From: Chloroflexota bacterium | GTDB lineage: Bacteria; Chloroflexota; Anaerolineae; Aggregatilineales; Phototrophicaceae | Length of the DNA stretch: 34,047 nt | NCBI GenBank assembly: GCA_011523735.1 | Contig: WTGB01000028.1 | Span: forward strand, 1 to 34,047 | Direction: 5' to 3' | Shown here: positions 1 through 6,457 of the stretch, piece after piece | Numbering within the stretch: position 1 is the first letter of the stretch | Layout: each line of letters starts with the position of its first letter | Position numbers and translations under genes: made by a program | The notes under the pieces: generated by a model | The model's input: only the letters and a program-made list of their open reading frames with translations | Database searches by the model: none | What the model was told of the DNA's origin: nothing

Positions 1-2
1 AT

Positions 3-731
3 GTCAAGGACATTCTGCTGCTGGATGTGACGCCGCTGACGCTGAGCGTCGAGACTTTGGGCGCGGTGGCGACGCCGATGATCGACCGCAACACCACAAT
101 CCCGAGCAAGAAATCACAGGTCTACTCCACCGCGGCGGACAATCAGACGCAGGTCGAGATTCACATCGTGCAAGGCGAGCGGCCGATGGCGACCGATAAC
201 AAGTCCCTGGGCAAATTCATCCTCGATGGCATTCCGCCAGCGCCGCGCGGCTTGCCACAGATCGAAGTGACTTTCGATATCGACGCCAATGGCATCCTCA
301 ACGTCAGCGCCAAGGACAAAGCGACTGGGCGCGAGCAGGCGATCACGATCACGGCAAGCAGCGGCTTATCGGATGAGGAAGTCGACCAGATGGTGGCCGA
401 GGCGGAGAAATTCGCCAGCCAGGACGCCGAGCGCAAGGAGCAGGCGGAGGTCAATAATCAAGCCGAGGGCGCGATATTCCAGGCTGAGAAGTTGATCAAT
501 GAGAATCGGGACAAGCTGCCGGCCGACGCCGTGACGCAGACGGAAGAGAAGATCGCCGCAGTCCGTCAGGCGAAGGAGCGCGGCAACGTCAGTGAGATCA
601 AAGCGGCGACAGAGGCGCTGATGGCGCAGCTGCAGACACTGGGCGCGCAGATGTACCAGGAGGCGGAGGGACAGGCAGCGGCTCAGCCGGAAGACGAAGA
701 TGTCATTGATGCCGAGTTCAGCGAGACCTAA
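3..731 (+). CDS. dnaK: Molecular chaperone DnaK (Hsp70), 3' part only
   Basis: The window opens inside the gene: the frame is open from base 3 and begins [20 protein letters not shown], the start of the Hsp70 substrate-binding domain. What follows is typical: the [18 protein letters not shown] segment, [17 protein letters not shown], the [20 protein letters not shown] block, [10 protein letters not shown], and then the helical lid. The protein ends in a Gln/Ala-rich linker and the acidic tail [12 protein letters not shown], the usual bacterial DnaK C-terminus. The ATPase domain lies off the left edge. DnaK binds exposed hydrophobic segments of unfolded proteins in an ATP cycle driven by DnaJ and GrpE; dnaJ follows 494 bases downstream. 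About 242 residues are visible. No frameshift or missing motif is seen. Identification is certain; only the 5' boundary is missing. Confidence 0.97.
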   Translation, partial: VKDILLLDVTPLTLSVETLGAVATPMIDRNTTIPSKKSQVYSTAADNQTQVEIHIVQGERPMATDNKSLGKFILDGIPPAPRGLPQIEVTFDIDANGILNVSAKDKATGREQAITITASSGLSDEEVDQMVAEAEKFASQDAERKEQAEVNNQAEGAIFQAEKLINENRDKLPADAVTQTEEKIAAVRQAKERGNVSEIKAATEALMAQLQTLGAQMYQEAEGQAAAQPEDEDVIDAEFSET

Positions 732-754
732 GCCGCTTCAAAGTAAACAATCGT

Positions 755-780
755 AGGCGTGGTAGACAGCTGCCGCGCCT
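755..780 (+). terminator. Hairpin just after dnaK, possible weak terminator
   Basis: AGGCGTGG (755-762) pairs with CCGCGCCT (773-780) through eight base pairs including one G-T wobble, with a ten-base loop. It lies 24 bases after the dnaK stop. No run of T follows, so it may act as a 3'-end stabiliser or a Rho-dependent site, not as a classical intrinsic terminator. Confidence 0.35.
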
Positions 781-965
781 GAGAAAACCAAGTGAGTCAT
801 GCGGAAAACAGTCTCGCGAATAAAGCTCCCTCTCTCCCCTTGTGATGCTCGCCAGACCAGGCTGTGTCTACGCGCCACTAGAGATGGCGAGAAAAAGGGG
901 GCCGGGGGACGAGGAGCGGAAATGCGCCGCCAAGCCTTACGCGAATATCTCTCTCCTGTATATAT

Positions 966-981
966 ACTGTATCGATACAGT
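966..981. promoter_or_regulatory. Perfect 16-bp palindrome, candidate operator
   Basis: ACTGTATCGATACAGT equals its own reverse complement and sits in a short AT-rich stretch (TATATATACTGTAT) about 245 bases before dnaJ. A perfect palindrome of this size in a gene-free gap is the usual shape of a site for a dimeric repressor or activator. I do not recognise the family. Confidence 0.4.
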
Positions 982-1023
982 CGCTCAGTTTTGCCCGAAT
1001 TCCTGGGGAACTATGGTACTTTG

Positions 1024-1082
1024 TTGATACTTTATTGGACTCTTTTGATACTCAATTGGACCGCCCTTGGACAATTTTGGAC
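1024..1082 (+). repeat. Helically phased TTGATAC / TTGGAC direct repeats
   Basis: Six related hexamer/heptamer units start at 1024 (TTGATACT), 1035 (TTGGAC), 1045 (TTGATACT), 1056 (TTGGAC), 1067 (TTGGAC) and 1077 (TTGGAC). The spacings are 11, 10, 11, 11 and 10 bases, close to one turn of B-DNA. It can also be read as an imperfect 21-base tandem repeat, three units long. A weaker unit (TGGTACT at 1014) precedes the array in phase. The array is about 145 bases before dnaJ. It could bind a protein cooperatively on one helix face or bend the DNA; both are inference. Confidence 0.6.
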
Positions 1083-1151
1083 TTCAAATGGTCGATTGGT
1101 GCCAGCCCGCAAACAATGGTTCCGCGAGCATCGGCAAAATCTGTCGCCGTA

Positions 1152-1183
1152 TTGACATATGCTCGATTTCCCGCGATTCTAAT
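1152..1183 (+). promoter_or_regulatory. Possible promoter of dnaJ
   Basis: A perfect -35 hexamer TTGACA lies at 1152-1157. The best -10 match, TCTAAT at 1178-1183, is 20 bases away, longer than the optimal 17; at 17 bases the hexamer is the poor GATTCT. It is the only -35-like box between the phased repeats and dnaJ (start 1226). A weak call. Confidence 0.35.
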
Positions 1184-1225
1184 TGAGTAGCGCCAAGCCG
1201 AGAGTGATTTTACAGGACTAGCTTC

Positions 1226-2377
1226 ATGCCAAGAGATTATTACGAAGTGCTCGGCGTCGCGCGCGGCGCGGATTCAAGCGAGATCAAAAGCGCGTTCCGG
1301 CGTTTGGCGCGGCAATATCACCCCGATGTGAGCATTGAGGCGGACGCGGAAGAAAAATTCAAAGAAATCAACGAAGCCTACGAAGTGCTTTCTGATGATG
1401 ACAAGCGTGCGCGCTATGACCGCTTTGGGCATGCCGGCGTCAATGGGGCAGGCGGCTTCGGCGGAGGCATGGGCGGCTTCGGTTTTGATGATTTCGGCGA
1501 TATTTTCGAAGTCTTCAACAGCGCGTTTGGCGGGAGCCAAGGATCGCGTCGGCGGGGCGCAGCACGGGGACGCGATCGCCGCGTTGATGTGACGATCGAC
1601 TTTGTCGAGTCGGTTTTTGGCGTCGAGAAAGAGATCGAGTTTCAGCGGCTGGAGACCTGCGATTCTTGTGACGGCATAGGCGCGGCCGAAGGCAGCCGTC
1701 CGACGGCTTGCTCGCGCTGCAATGGGAGCGGCGAAGAGCGCGTCGTGCGGCAGACCATTCTCGGCTCGATCGCCCAGGCGCATACCTGTCCCAATTGTGG
1801 CGGCAAAGGACAGGTCATTACCAATCCTTGCCGCAATTGCGATGGCTCGGGGCGCAGGCGCAAGCGGGCGGTGCTGAATGTCAAGATTCCCGCTGGCGTC
1901 AGCGAAGGCATACAGATACAAGTGCGCGGCGACGGCGACGCGGGCGAGCGGGGCGCGCCGCCCGGCAACCTCTTTGTCGTTGTGCATGTCAAAGACCACG
2001 CTTATTTCAAACGCAGAGAGAATGACATCATCCTTGATATCAGCATCAACATCGCGCAAGCGACATTGGGCGACCGGATCCAGGTGGACTCGGTTGATGG
2101 TCCGCAGGAGCTTTCCATACCACCTGGGACGCAGACGGGCAAAGTCTTCCGTTTGCGCGGCAAGGGCTTCCCACGTTTGCGCTCCGATGGCAGCAATTCG
2201 GGCCGAGGCGATCAACTGGTTTATATTCAGGTGGTGACGCCAACCCAACTCAACGAGCGGCAGCGTGAGTTGTTCGAGCAATTGGCGGAGACTTTTGGAC
2301 GCGAAATTAGTCCGCAGACAGGCGGTCGCGGATTCTTCGACAAGGTGATGGACTTCCTCGCCGGCGATGAAAAATAG
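1226..2377 (+). CDS. dnaJ: Chaperone protein DnaJ (Hsp40, type I)
   Basis: Co-chaperone that delivers unfolded clients to DnaK and triggers its ATP hydrolysis through the J domain. The 383-residue protein has the whole class I layout: J domain (residues 4-68) with the essential HPD at 32-34; a Gly/Phe-rich linker around 71-104 (GGFGGGMGGFGFDDFGDIF); a zinc-binding domain with four CxxCxGxG repeats whose first cysteines are at 145, 162, 188 and 202; and the C-terminal beta-sandwich client domain. Length matches the family. The start at MPRDYYEVLG gives the standard N-terminus; AGGA lies at about 1213, a modest ribosome site. Its last 11 bases overlap the start of prmA, so the two are translationally coupled. 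No missing residue. Confidence 0.97.
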   Translation: MPRDYYEVLGVARGADSSEIKSAFRRLARQYHPDVSIEADAEEKFKEINEAYEVLSDDDKRARYDRFGHAGVNGAGGFGGGMGGFGFDDFGDIFEVFNSAFGGSQGSRRRGAARGRDRRVDVTIDFVESVFGVEKEIEFQRLETCDSCDGIGAAEGSRPTACSRCNGSGEERVVRQTILGSIAQAHTCPNCGGKGQVITNPCRNCDGSGRRRKRAVLNVKIPAGVSEGIQIQVRGDGDAGERGAPPGNLFVVVHVKDHAYFKRRENDIILDISINIAQATLGDRIQVDSVDGPQELSIPPGTQTGKVFRLRGKGFPRLRSDGSNSGRGDQLVYIQVVTPTQLNERQRELFEQLAETFGREISPQTGGRGFFDKVMDFLAGDEK

Positions 2378-3293
2378 CGGCGACTGGATCGAAGTCAGCT
2401 TGCGGGTCGATGGCGAGAGCGCGGAAGCGGTTGCCGAAGTCCTGGCGCGATTTGGTCATCAAGGCGTCGCGATCGAGCAAGATGGTATCCCGCCCGATAC
2501 CTGGGACGAGACTGAGGTGCCGCCAGCAAAGGATCTTCTTCTGCGCGCCTACTTCCCCGCGGATACTACACTCGACGATAAGAAGAACGAGCTGGAGACA
2601 GCATTGGGGCATATGCGTTTGATGTATCCGATGCCGACGCCGTCATATCGAAAATTGCAAGCCAAGGACTGGTCCGAAGCCTGGAAAGCGCATTATCAGC
2701 CGATACGCATCGGCAAGCGGCTGGTCATCCGCCCGCTATGGACTAATATCGAGTTGGGACGTCACGACATTGAGATTGCGCTTGATCCCGGCATGGCTTT
2801 CGGCACCGGCACCCACCCCACGACCCAGCTTTGCCTCGAAGCGCTGGAGAACCTGGTGCAGCCGGGGCAAGATGTGCTGGATCTGGGATCGGGCAGCGGC
2901 ATCTTGTCGATCGCCGCGGCGAAACTGGGCGCGCGGCGGGTCCTGGCGCTGGACATCGATAGCATTGCGGCGCAAGCGACTCAAGAAAACGCCGAAGCCA
3001 ACGGCGTCGCTGGCAAGATTGTGGCTGAGCAAGGCAGCCTGGAAAGTGTACTTGGTTCAGCGCGCCGCTTCGATCTGCTCCTTGTCAATATCCTGGCGCG
3101 AATCATTATCGAAATGACGGAGCGGGGTCTGGGCGCGGTCCTGCGGCCCGGCGGCAAAGCCATCTTCAGCGGCATCATTGATACGCAGGCGCCGGATGTA
3201 GAAGTTGCGCTGCGCCGGGCGGACCTGCAGCCTTATGCCAGGCGACAGCACGGCGACTGGATGCTGATCGAAGCCAGGCGGTCCCTGGATTAA
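2367..3293 (+). CDS. prmA: Ribosomal protein L11 methyltransferase
   Basis: Class I SAM-dependent enzyme that methylates lysines and the N-terminus of ribosomal protein L11 in the cytoplasm. The 308-residue protein has an N-terminal alpha/beta substrate-recognition domain (about 1-100), the PrmA signature FGTGTHPTT at 145-153, the SAM-binding loop DLGSGSG at 172-178, an acidic residue ending strand 2 (ALDID, around 194-198) and NILA at 241-244, equivalent to the family's NILA/NPPY-like motif. The ATG at 2367 lies inside the end of dnaJ (11-base overlap), and menG starts four bases after its stop, so dnaJ-prmA-menG is one operon. The dnaJ-prmA neighbourhood is common in bacteria. Length is normal and no defect is seen. 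Confidence 0.95.
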   Translation: MKNSGDWIEVSLRVDGESAEAVAEVLARFGHQGVAIEQDGIPPDTWDETEVPPAKDLLLRAYFPADTTLDDKKNELETALGHMRLMYPMPTPSYRKLQAKDWSEAWKAHYQPIRIGKRLVIRPLWTNIELGRHDIEIALDPGMAFGTGTHPTTQLCLEALENLVQPGQDVLDLGSGSGILSIAAAKLGARRVLALDIDSIAAQATQENAEANGVAGKIVAEQGSLESVLGSARRFDLLLVNILARIIIEMTERGLGAVLRPGGKAIFSGIIDTQAPDVEVALRRADLQPYARRQHGDWMLIEARRSLD

Positions 3294-3297
3294 GCCC

Positions 3298-4011
3298 ATG
3301 GCAGAACTCCATGGCGATGAACGCTCCGAATATGTTCAGGCGATGTTTGATCGGATCGCCGGGCGCTACGATCTGATCAACCGGCTGATCAGCGGCGGAC
3401 AAGATCTTAAGTGGCGGCGCTTTGTGGTAGAGATGGCGGCGCTTCCGCCCGATGGCAGTTTGCTCGATATTGCGGCGGGCACCGGGGATATCGCCTTTGA
3501 AGCGCTGAAGCTGGCGCCGGATGCGCAGGTGGTTGGCGCCGATTTCGCCTTGCAAATGATGCAAGTAGGCAGGCGGCGCGCACCCTTCGGACGGCAAGTT
3601 GCCTGGACTGGCGCGGACGCGCTGCAACTGCCGTATGCCAGCGGCAGCTTTGACGCGGTAGTATCGGGTTATTTGATGAGGAATGTCGTGGACATCGGGC
3701 AGACACTCGGTGAGCAGAGACGTGTGCTAAAACCAGGTGGACGCATTGTCATCCTGGATACATCGCCACCGCCGAAGAACGCGTTCAAGCCGCTGATCTT
3801 GCTGCATTTGCGCTACGGGATCCCATTGATCGGACGTGTCATCGGCGGTAAGGAAGCATCCGATGCCTATCGCTACCTGCCGGAATCGACAGCCGCTTTC
3901 AAGACGCCGCGGGAGTTGGCCCGCCTGGTCGAGGCAGCCGGCTTTGAAAATGTGCGGTTCAAATCACTGATGTTTGGCACGATGGCGGTGCATTGGGCTG
4001 TCAAGCGCTGA
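3298..4011 (+). CDS. menG: Demethylmenaquinone methyltransferase (MenG/UbiE family)
   Basis: Performs the last step of menaquinone synthesis, the SAM-dependent C-methylation of demethylmenaquinone, at the membrane surface. The 237-residue protein begins with the family hallmark MFDRIAGRYDLINRLISGG (about residues 17-35), has the SAM loop LLDIAAGTGD, the segment DALQLPYASGSFDAVVSGY and the motif GYLMRNVVDI, and VLKPGGRIVILDTSPP after it. UbiE and MenG are the same family; with a nuo operon in the window and no ubiquinone genes, the menaquinone role is more likely, but this is inference. It is the last gene of the dnaJ-prmA-menG operon, four bases after prmA, and is followed by a hairpin. Confidence 0.92.
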   Translation: MAELHGDERSEYVQAMFDRIAGRYDLINRLISGGQDLKWRRFVVEMAALPPDGSLLDIAAGTGDIAFEALKLAPDAQVVGADFALQMMQVGRRRAPFGRQVAWTGADALQLPYASGSFDAVVSGYLMRNVVDIGQTLGEQRRVLKPGGRIVILDTSPPPKNAFKPLILLHLRYGIPLIGRVIGGKEASDAYRYLPESTAAFKTPRELARLVEAAGFENVRFKSLMFGTMAVHWAVKR

Positions 4012-4012
4012 T

Positions 4013-4030
4013 GGCGCGTGATGCGCCTGT
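4013..4030 (+). terminator. Possible terminator after menG
   Basis: GGCGC (4013-4017) and GCGCC (4023-4027) form a five-base-pair GC stem with a five-base loop, followed by TGTTTA. It starts right after the menG stop and lies in the convergent gap with infA. Short stem and short T run, so only moderate support. Confidence 0.4.
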
Positions 4031-4158
4031 TTAAGACCTAAAGCAAAGAACGAACCATCAATTAATGACCCGTTCCTAAATTCTCTAGCGGAAACATGCT
4101 ATTGCTCCCGTTGATTGGCCGCTCGATCGGATGTCAACAGCGCTGAGCGACGCAGAGC

Positions 4159-4395
4159 TTAGGTGCGCACATTGTCCTTGTGACGATAAATGATCCGCCC
4201 ACGATTCATATCATAGGGGCTCATTTCCACTTTTACGCGGTCTCCCAACAGAATACGGATGTAGAATTTACGCATCTTGCCCGACAAATAAGCGAGGACC
4301 CGGTGTTCGTTATCGAGTTCTACCGTGAACTGTGTATTTGGCAATGCCTCGATAACCGTACCTTCCACTTCTATCTTTTCTTCTTTCTTAGCCAT
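4159..4395 (-). CDS. infA: Translation initiation factor IF-1
   Basis: Small OB-fold protein that occupies the ribosomal A site during initiation. The 78-residue product has the family sequence throughout: [19 protein letters not shown], then [31 protein letters not shown] and GRIIYR. A frame five codons longer exists (ATG at 4410), but it would have to start upstream of AGGAGG, which lies three bases before the ATG at 4395; the start MAKKEEK is also the usual one. It ends with a short extra tail (HKDNVRT). It is the last gene of a translation-related minus-strand group (S1, S1, rpsU, infA). A TATACT -10-like box lies at 4427-4432, about 32 bases upstream of the start codon. Confidence 0.97.
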   Translation of the reverse strand: MAKKEEKIEVEGTVIEALPNTQFTVELDNEHRVLAYLSGKMRKFYIRILLGDRVKVEMSPYDMNRGRIIYRHKDNVRT

Positions 4396-4431
4396 ATTCC
4401 TCCTGTTCAAAGATAAATGGACGGTCAGTAT

Positions 4432-4467
4432 AACGTAAAGAGCCGCTGCATACTAGGCATACAGCGG
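4432..4467 (-). terminator. Weak hairpin between rpsU and infA
   Basis: On the minus strand CCGCTG (4467-4462) pairs with CAGCGG (4448-4443) around a 13-base loop, followed by CTCTTTACGTT. Stem and T run are both weak; it may be a partial terminator that lowers read-through from rpsU into infA. Confidence 0.3.
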
Positions 4468-4526
4468 ACTTCTTCACTTTGGGTCCGAGTTTTCTGAAGG
4501 ACGTTCAACACAAGGGAACGAATCGA

Positions 4527-4718
4527 TCAGACTTTGCGCTGGCGCCGGCGCGAACGACGGATCGCCTTTTTCTTTTCGATGCGCCGCAGTTCGCTTTTGG
4601 AGATATGCCAGCGTTTGCGACGGATCGTGCTCAAGATGCCGGCATTGGTCACGCGCTTGCGAAAACGGCGCAATAATTGTTCCTGACTTTCGCCTGGCTT
4701 AAGTTTGACTGAAGCCAT
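4527..4718 (-). CDS. rpsU: 30S ribosomal protein S21
   Basis: Small, very basic ribosomal protein that joins the 30S platform near the anti-Shine-Dalgarno region of 16S rRNA. The 63-residue product reads MASVKLKPGESQEQLLRRFR, then KRVTNAGILSTIRRKRW and an Arg/Lys-rich helix ending in RRSRRRQRKV, a standard S21 shape. The start at 4718 is chosen because AAGGTGG ends five bases before it; an upstream GTG at 4727 lies within that ribosome site. S21 is absent from many phyla, so its presence is informative. It follows the first S1 gene by 84 bases that hold a candidate promoter. Confidence 0.93.
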   Translation of the reverse strand: MASVKLKPGESQEQLLRRFRKRVTNAGILSTIRRKRWHISKSELRRIEKKKAIRRSRRRQRKV

Positions 4719-4771
4719 GCTGCCCACCTTCTATGCTAGTTCATCCATTTGCCTACGGAAGCAGAGTTTGG

Positions 4772-4798
4772 AGTATACACTAGAACTTCGGCGAGCAA
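4772..4798 (-). promoter_or_regulatory. Candidate promoter for rpsU
   Basis: A TATACT -10 box (4777-4772 on the minus strand) with a weak TTGCTC -35 box 15 bases upstream. It lies in the gap between the S1 gene and rpsU, about 55 bases before the rpsU start. The -10 is good, the -35 and spacing are not. Confidence 0.35.
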
Positions 4799-4802
4799 CA
4801 GG

Positions 4803-6077
4803 CTAACTCTCGTCGCCGTCCAACTCGTCAATCTCCGGTTCAGTCTCGTCGCTAGCTTCCGCGGCTTGCTGCGCGAGCAAGTCGGCTTGCTCGGCCTCCA
4901 ATTGCGCCGCTTCTGCTGCGGCTGCCACCAACTCGAGTTGACGTTCATCCCATTGCGCCTTTTCGGCGGCGGTCACTTCGGTGAGGCTCAAGCCGAGGCG
5001 CTGCCGGTCGGATTCGATGCTGAGGATGCGCATCAGCAGCTTCTGCCCCTCGTAAAGATGACGCAGCGGGTTCTCATCGGGATTATTTGACACTTGACTG
5101 ACGTGCAGCAATGCCTCGATTCCGGGCTCAAGGCTGATGAAAGCGCCAAAGGATTCGAGGCGGCTGATCACGCCTTCGACCAATTGCCCGATGTGATACA
5201 TGTCATCGACCAGGGTCCAGGGATTGGGCAGAAGGCGCTTCAAGCTTAGGCCAATGCGCTTGCCGTGTTCGTCAAGATGAAGGATGAATACATCAACTTC
5301 GTCGCCGACAGCGAGGACCTGGCTAGGATGGCGCACGCGATGCCAAGCCAATTCCGAAATATGAACCAAGCCATCGGCGCCGCCGAGATCGACAAAGGCG
5401 CCGAAATCGCACAGGCCGCTGACAATACCTTTGCGGGAGGTCCCTTCAGCGAGTTCGCTGAGCAAGGCTTCTTTCCGCGCGGCGCGGTTTTCTTGCTCGG
5501 CTTCCAATTGGCTGAAGACAAGACGCCGGCGTTTGCGATTCACTTCGATGACCTTGATTGTGACCTCGCGCCCGACCAGTTCTTGCAAAGCTGCGATGCG
5601 CTGTTCCTCTTTAAGGCCGCGCGGCAAATCCAGGACATGGCTGGCGGGCACAAAACCACGCAGGTGCCCGAAAGCCACAATCACACCGCCCTTGTTGGTA
5701 TCGGTGATTTCGCCGGTCCAGAGCGTCTCAGTGTTCATGAGCTCTTCGGCGCGTTTCCAGTCTTCATTCTGGCGCGCTTGAGCGGCGGAAAGGATCAAGT
5801 TGCCGTCGTGATCGCTCAAATTGACGACAGCCACAGCGATTTCCGCATTCACCTGGAAGTCCGCGGTACTCATACCCATGCGTTCGATATCACCCCGCGT
5901 GACGATGCCGTCTTGCTTCCAGCCGATATCGACGATCAGGCCCTGACCATCTATGGACAGCACTGTTCCGTTAACGATATCACCCCGTTCGAGTTGGCTC
6001 TCGGCGAGCGACTCTTCCAAAAGCGCCGCGAAATCCAGCTCTTCAGCCAACTCATTTGCTACAGATTCTGTTTGCAT
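4803..6077 (-). CDS. rpsA: 30S ribosomal protein S1 homolog, copy A (four S1 domains)
   Basis: RNA-binding protein expected to help mRNA dock on the 30S subunit. From the ATG at 6077 it has 424 residues with four S1 OB-fold repeats, recognisable by RGDIVNGTVLSIDGQG, TGEITDTNKGGVIVAFG, GIVSGLCDFGAFVDLGG and GVISRLESFGAFISLEPG, then an Ala/Glu-rich acidic tail ending ELDGDES. Repeats 3 and 4 carry the classic FGAFV/I motif of mRNA-binding S1 domains. AAGGAG lies 13 bases before this ATG but seven bases before an in-frame TTG at 6083, so the TTG start is a real alternative. A second S1 gene lies immediately upstream. The leader has a consensus promoter and an internal terminator, suggesting attenuation. 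Which copy is the main ribosomal S1 cannot be told from sequence. Confidence 0.9.
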   Translation of the reverse strand: MQTESVANELAEELDFAALLEESLAESQLERGDIVNGTVLSIDGQGLIVDIGWKQDGIVTRGDIERMGMSTADFQVNAEIAVAVVNLSDHDGNLILSAAQARQNEDWKRAEELMNTETLWTGEITDTNKGGVIVAFGHLRGFVPASHVLDLPRGLKEEQRIAALQELVGREVTIKVIEVNRKRRRLVFSQLEAEQENRAARKEALLSELAEGTSRKGIVSGLCDFGAFVDLGGADGLVHISELAWHRVRHPSQVLAVGDEVDVFILHLDEHGKRIGLSLKRLLPNPWTLVDDMYHIGQLVEGVISRLESFGAFISLEPGIEALLHVSQVSNNPDENPLRHLYEGQKLLMRILSIESDRQRLGLSLTEVTAAEKAQWDERQLELVAAAAEAAQLEAEQADLLAQQAAEASDETEPEIDELDGDES

Positions 6078-6207
6078 AAGCAATTGCTCTCTCCTTACGA
6101 ATATCCTTCGCATTCTGGCAAGCATCTGTTCGCGTGGCTTGAAGAGGATCAGCGGACTCTGTCGAACCGGGTGTTGTATGTCGCCCAGATTGGATCAGAC
6201 TCGCGAC

Positions 6208-6247
6208 AAAATAAAAACCCGGGTTCAGTTTCAACTGAACATCCAGG
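6208..6247 (-). terminator. Intrinsic terminator inside the S1 copy A leader (possible attenuator)
   Basis: On the minus strand CCTGG (6247-6243), a two-base bulge, and GTTCAGTT pair with AACTGAAC and CCGGG (ending 6218), about 12-13 base pairs, followed directly by TTTTTATTTT (6217-6208). That is a complete intrinsic terminator. It is downstream of the 6319-6347 promoter and upstream of the S1 start at 6077, so it would stop most transcripts unless read through; hence the attenuator reading. Confidence 0.7.
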
Positions 6248-6318
6248 CTTGGCACTCCCGGCTCGTCTATGGATACAGCCTTAAACGGACGAAATGACCT
6301 CACCAAAATACGCGGCGC

Positions 6319-6347
6319 ATTATACTGATGCCGTTTAGGGCTGTCAA
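6319..6347 (-). promoter_or_regulatory. Perfect consensus sigma-70 promoter for S1 copy A
   Basis: TTGACA (6347-6342), a 17-base spacer and TATAAT (6324-6319) on the minus strand: both hexamers and the spacing match the housekeeping consensus exactly. Transcription would start near 6312, giving a leader of about 235 bases before the S1 ATG at 6077. Confidence 0.85.
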
Positions 6348-6357
6348 TTGTCGTAAA

Positions 6358-6386
6358 CGAAAAACAAAATGCCCGCCAAACAGGCA
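6358..6386 (-). terminator. Probable weak terminator after S1 copy B
   Basis: On the minus strand TGCC (6386-6383) pairs with GGCA (6373-6370), followed by TTTTGTTTTT. Short stem but a clear T run, just before the next promoter and 30 bases after the TAA that would end the read-through frame of copy B. Confidence 0.4.
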
Positions 6387-6457
6387 GTCACGCTCTTTCG
6401 CGCCTAAATGACTGATTAGTCAGCTTCGGATTCGTCTACCGGCAAGTCAGCAGCTTC

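Larger units (their letters stand above)
732..1225. other. Gene-free gap between dnaK and dnaJ with repeats
   Basis: This 494-base gap holds no convincing gene. The plus-strand frame open from 799 to 1155 has no ribosome site, has an Arg-rich then low-complexity translation, and its apparent heptad repeat (LLILYWT, LLILNWT) follows from the DNA repeat at 1024-1086. The gap holds a hairpin after dnaK, a 16-base perfect palindrome at 966-981, the phased hexamer array and a possible promoter near 1152. No CIRCE-type (TTAGCACTC) heat-shock operator is visible. The region suggests that dnaJ is separately controlled from dnaK. Confidence 0.6.
6078..6415 (-). other. Gene-free leader of S1 copy A
   Basis: About 340 bases between the two S1 genes. 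In transcription order it holds a hairpin with a T run (6386-6358, probably the end of S1 copy B), a consensus promoter (6347-6319), a long leader with a strong intrinsic terminator (6247-6208), and the ribosome site AAGGAG of copy A. Open frames crossing it lack ribosome sites and similarity to known proteins, and I read them as shadows. Confidence 0.6.

Noticed and set aside
799..1155. 118-codon open frame in the dnaK-dnaJ gap
   Set aside because: No ribosome site, no recognisable motif, Arg-rich and low-complexity translation; its repeats follow from the phased DNA repeat.
4080..4158. TTGACA on the minus strand near 4128-4133 as a promoter
   Set aside because: No -10 box at 15-19 bases and no gene in the direction it would read.
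5265..6284. 339-codon plus-strand frame antisense to S1 copy A
   Set aside because: It mirrors the real gene's third codon positions; no motif, and the S1 domains on the minus strand are unmistakable.
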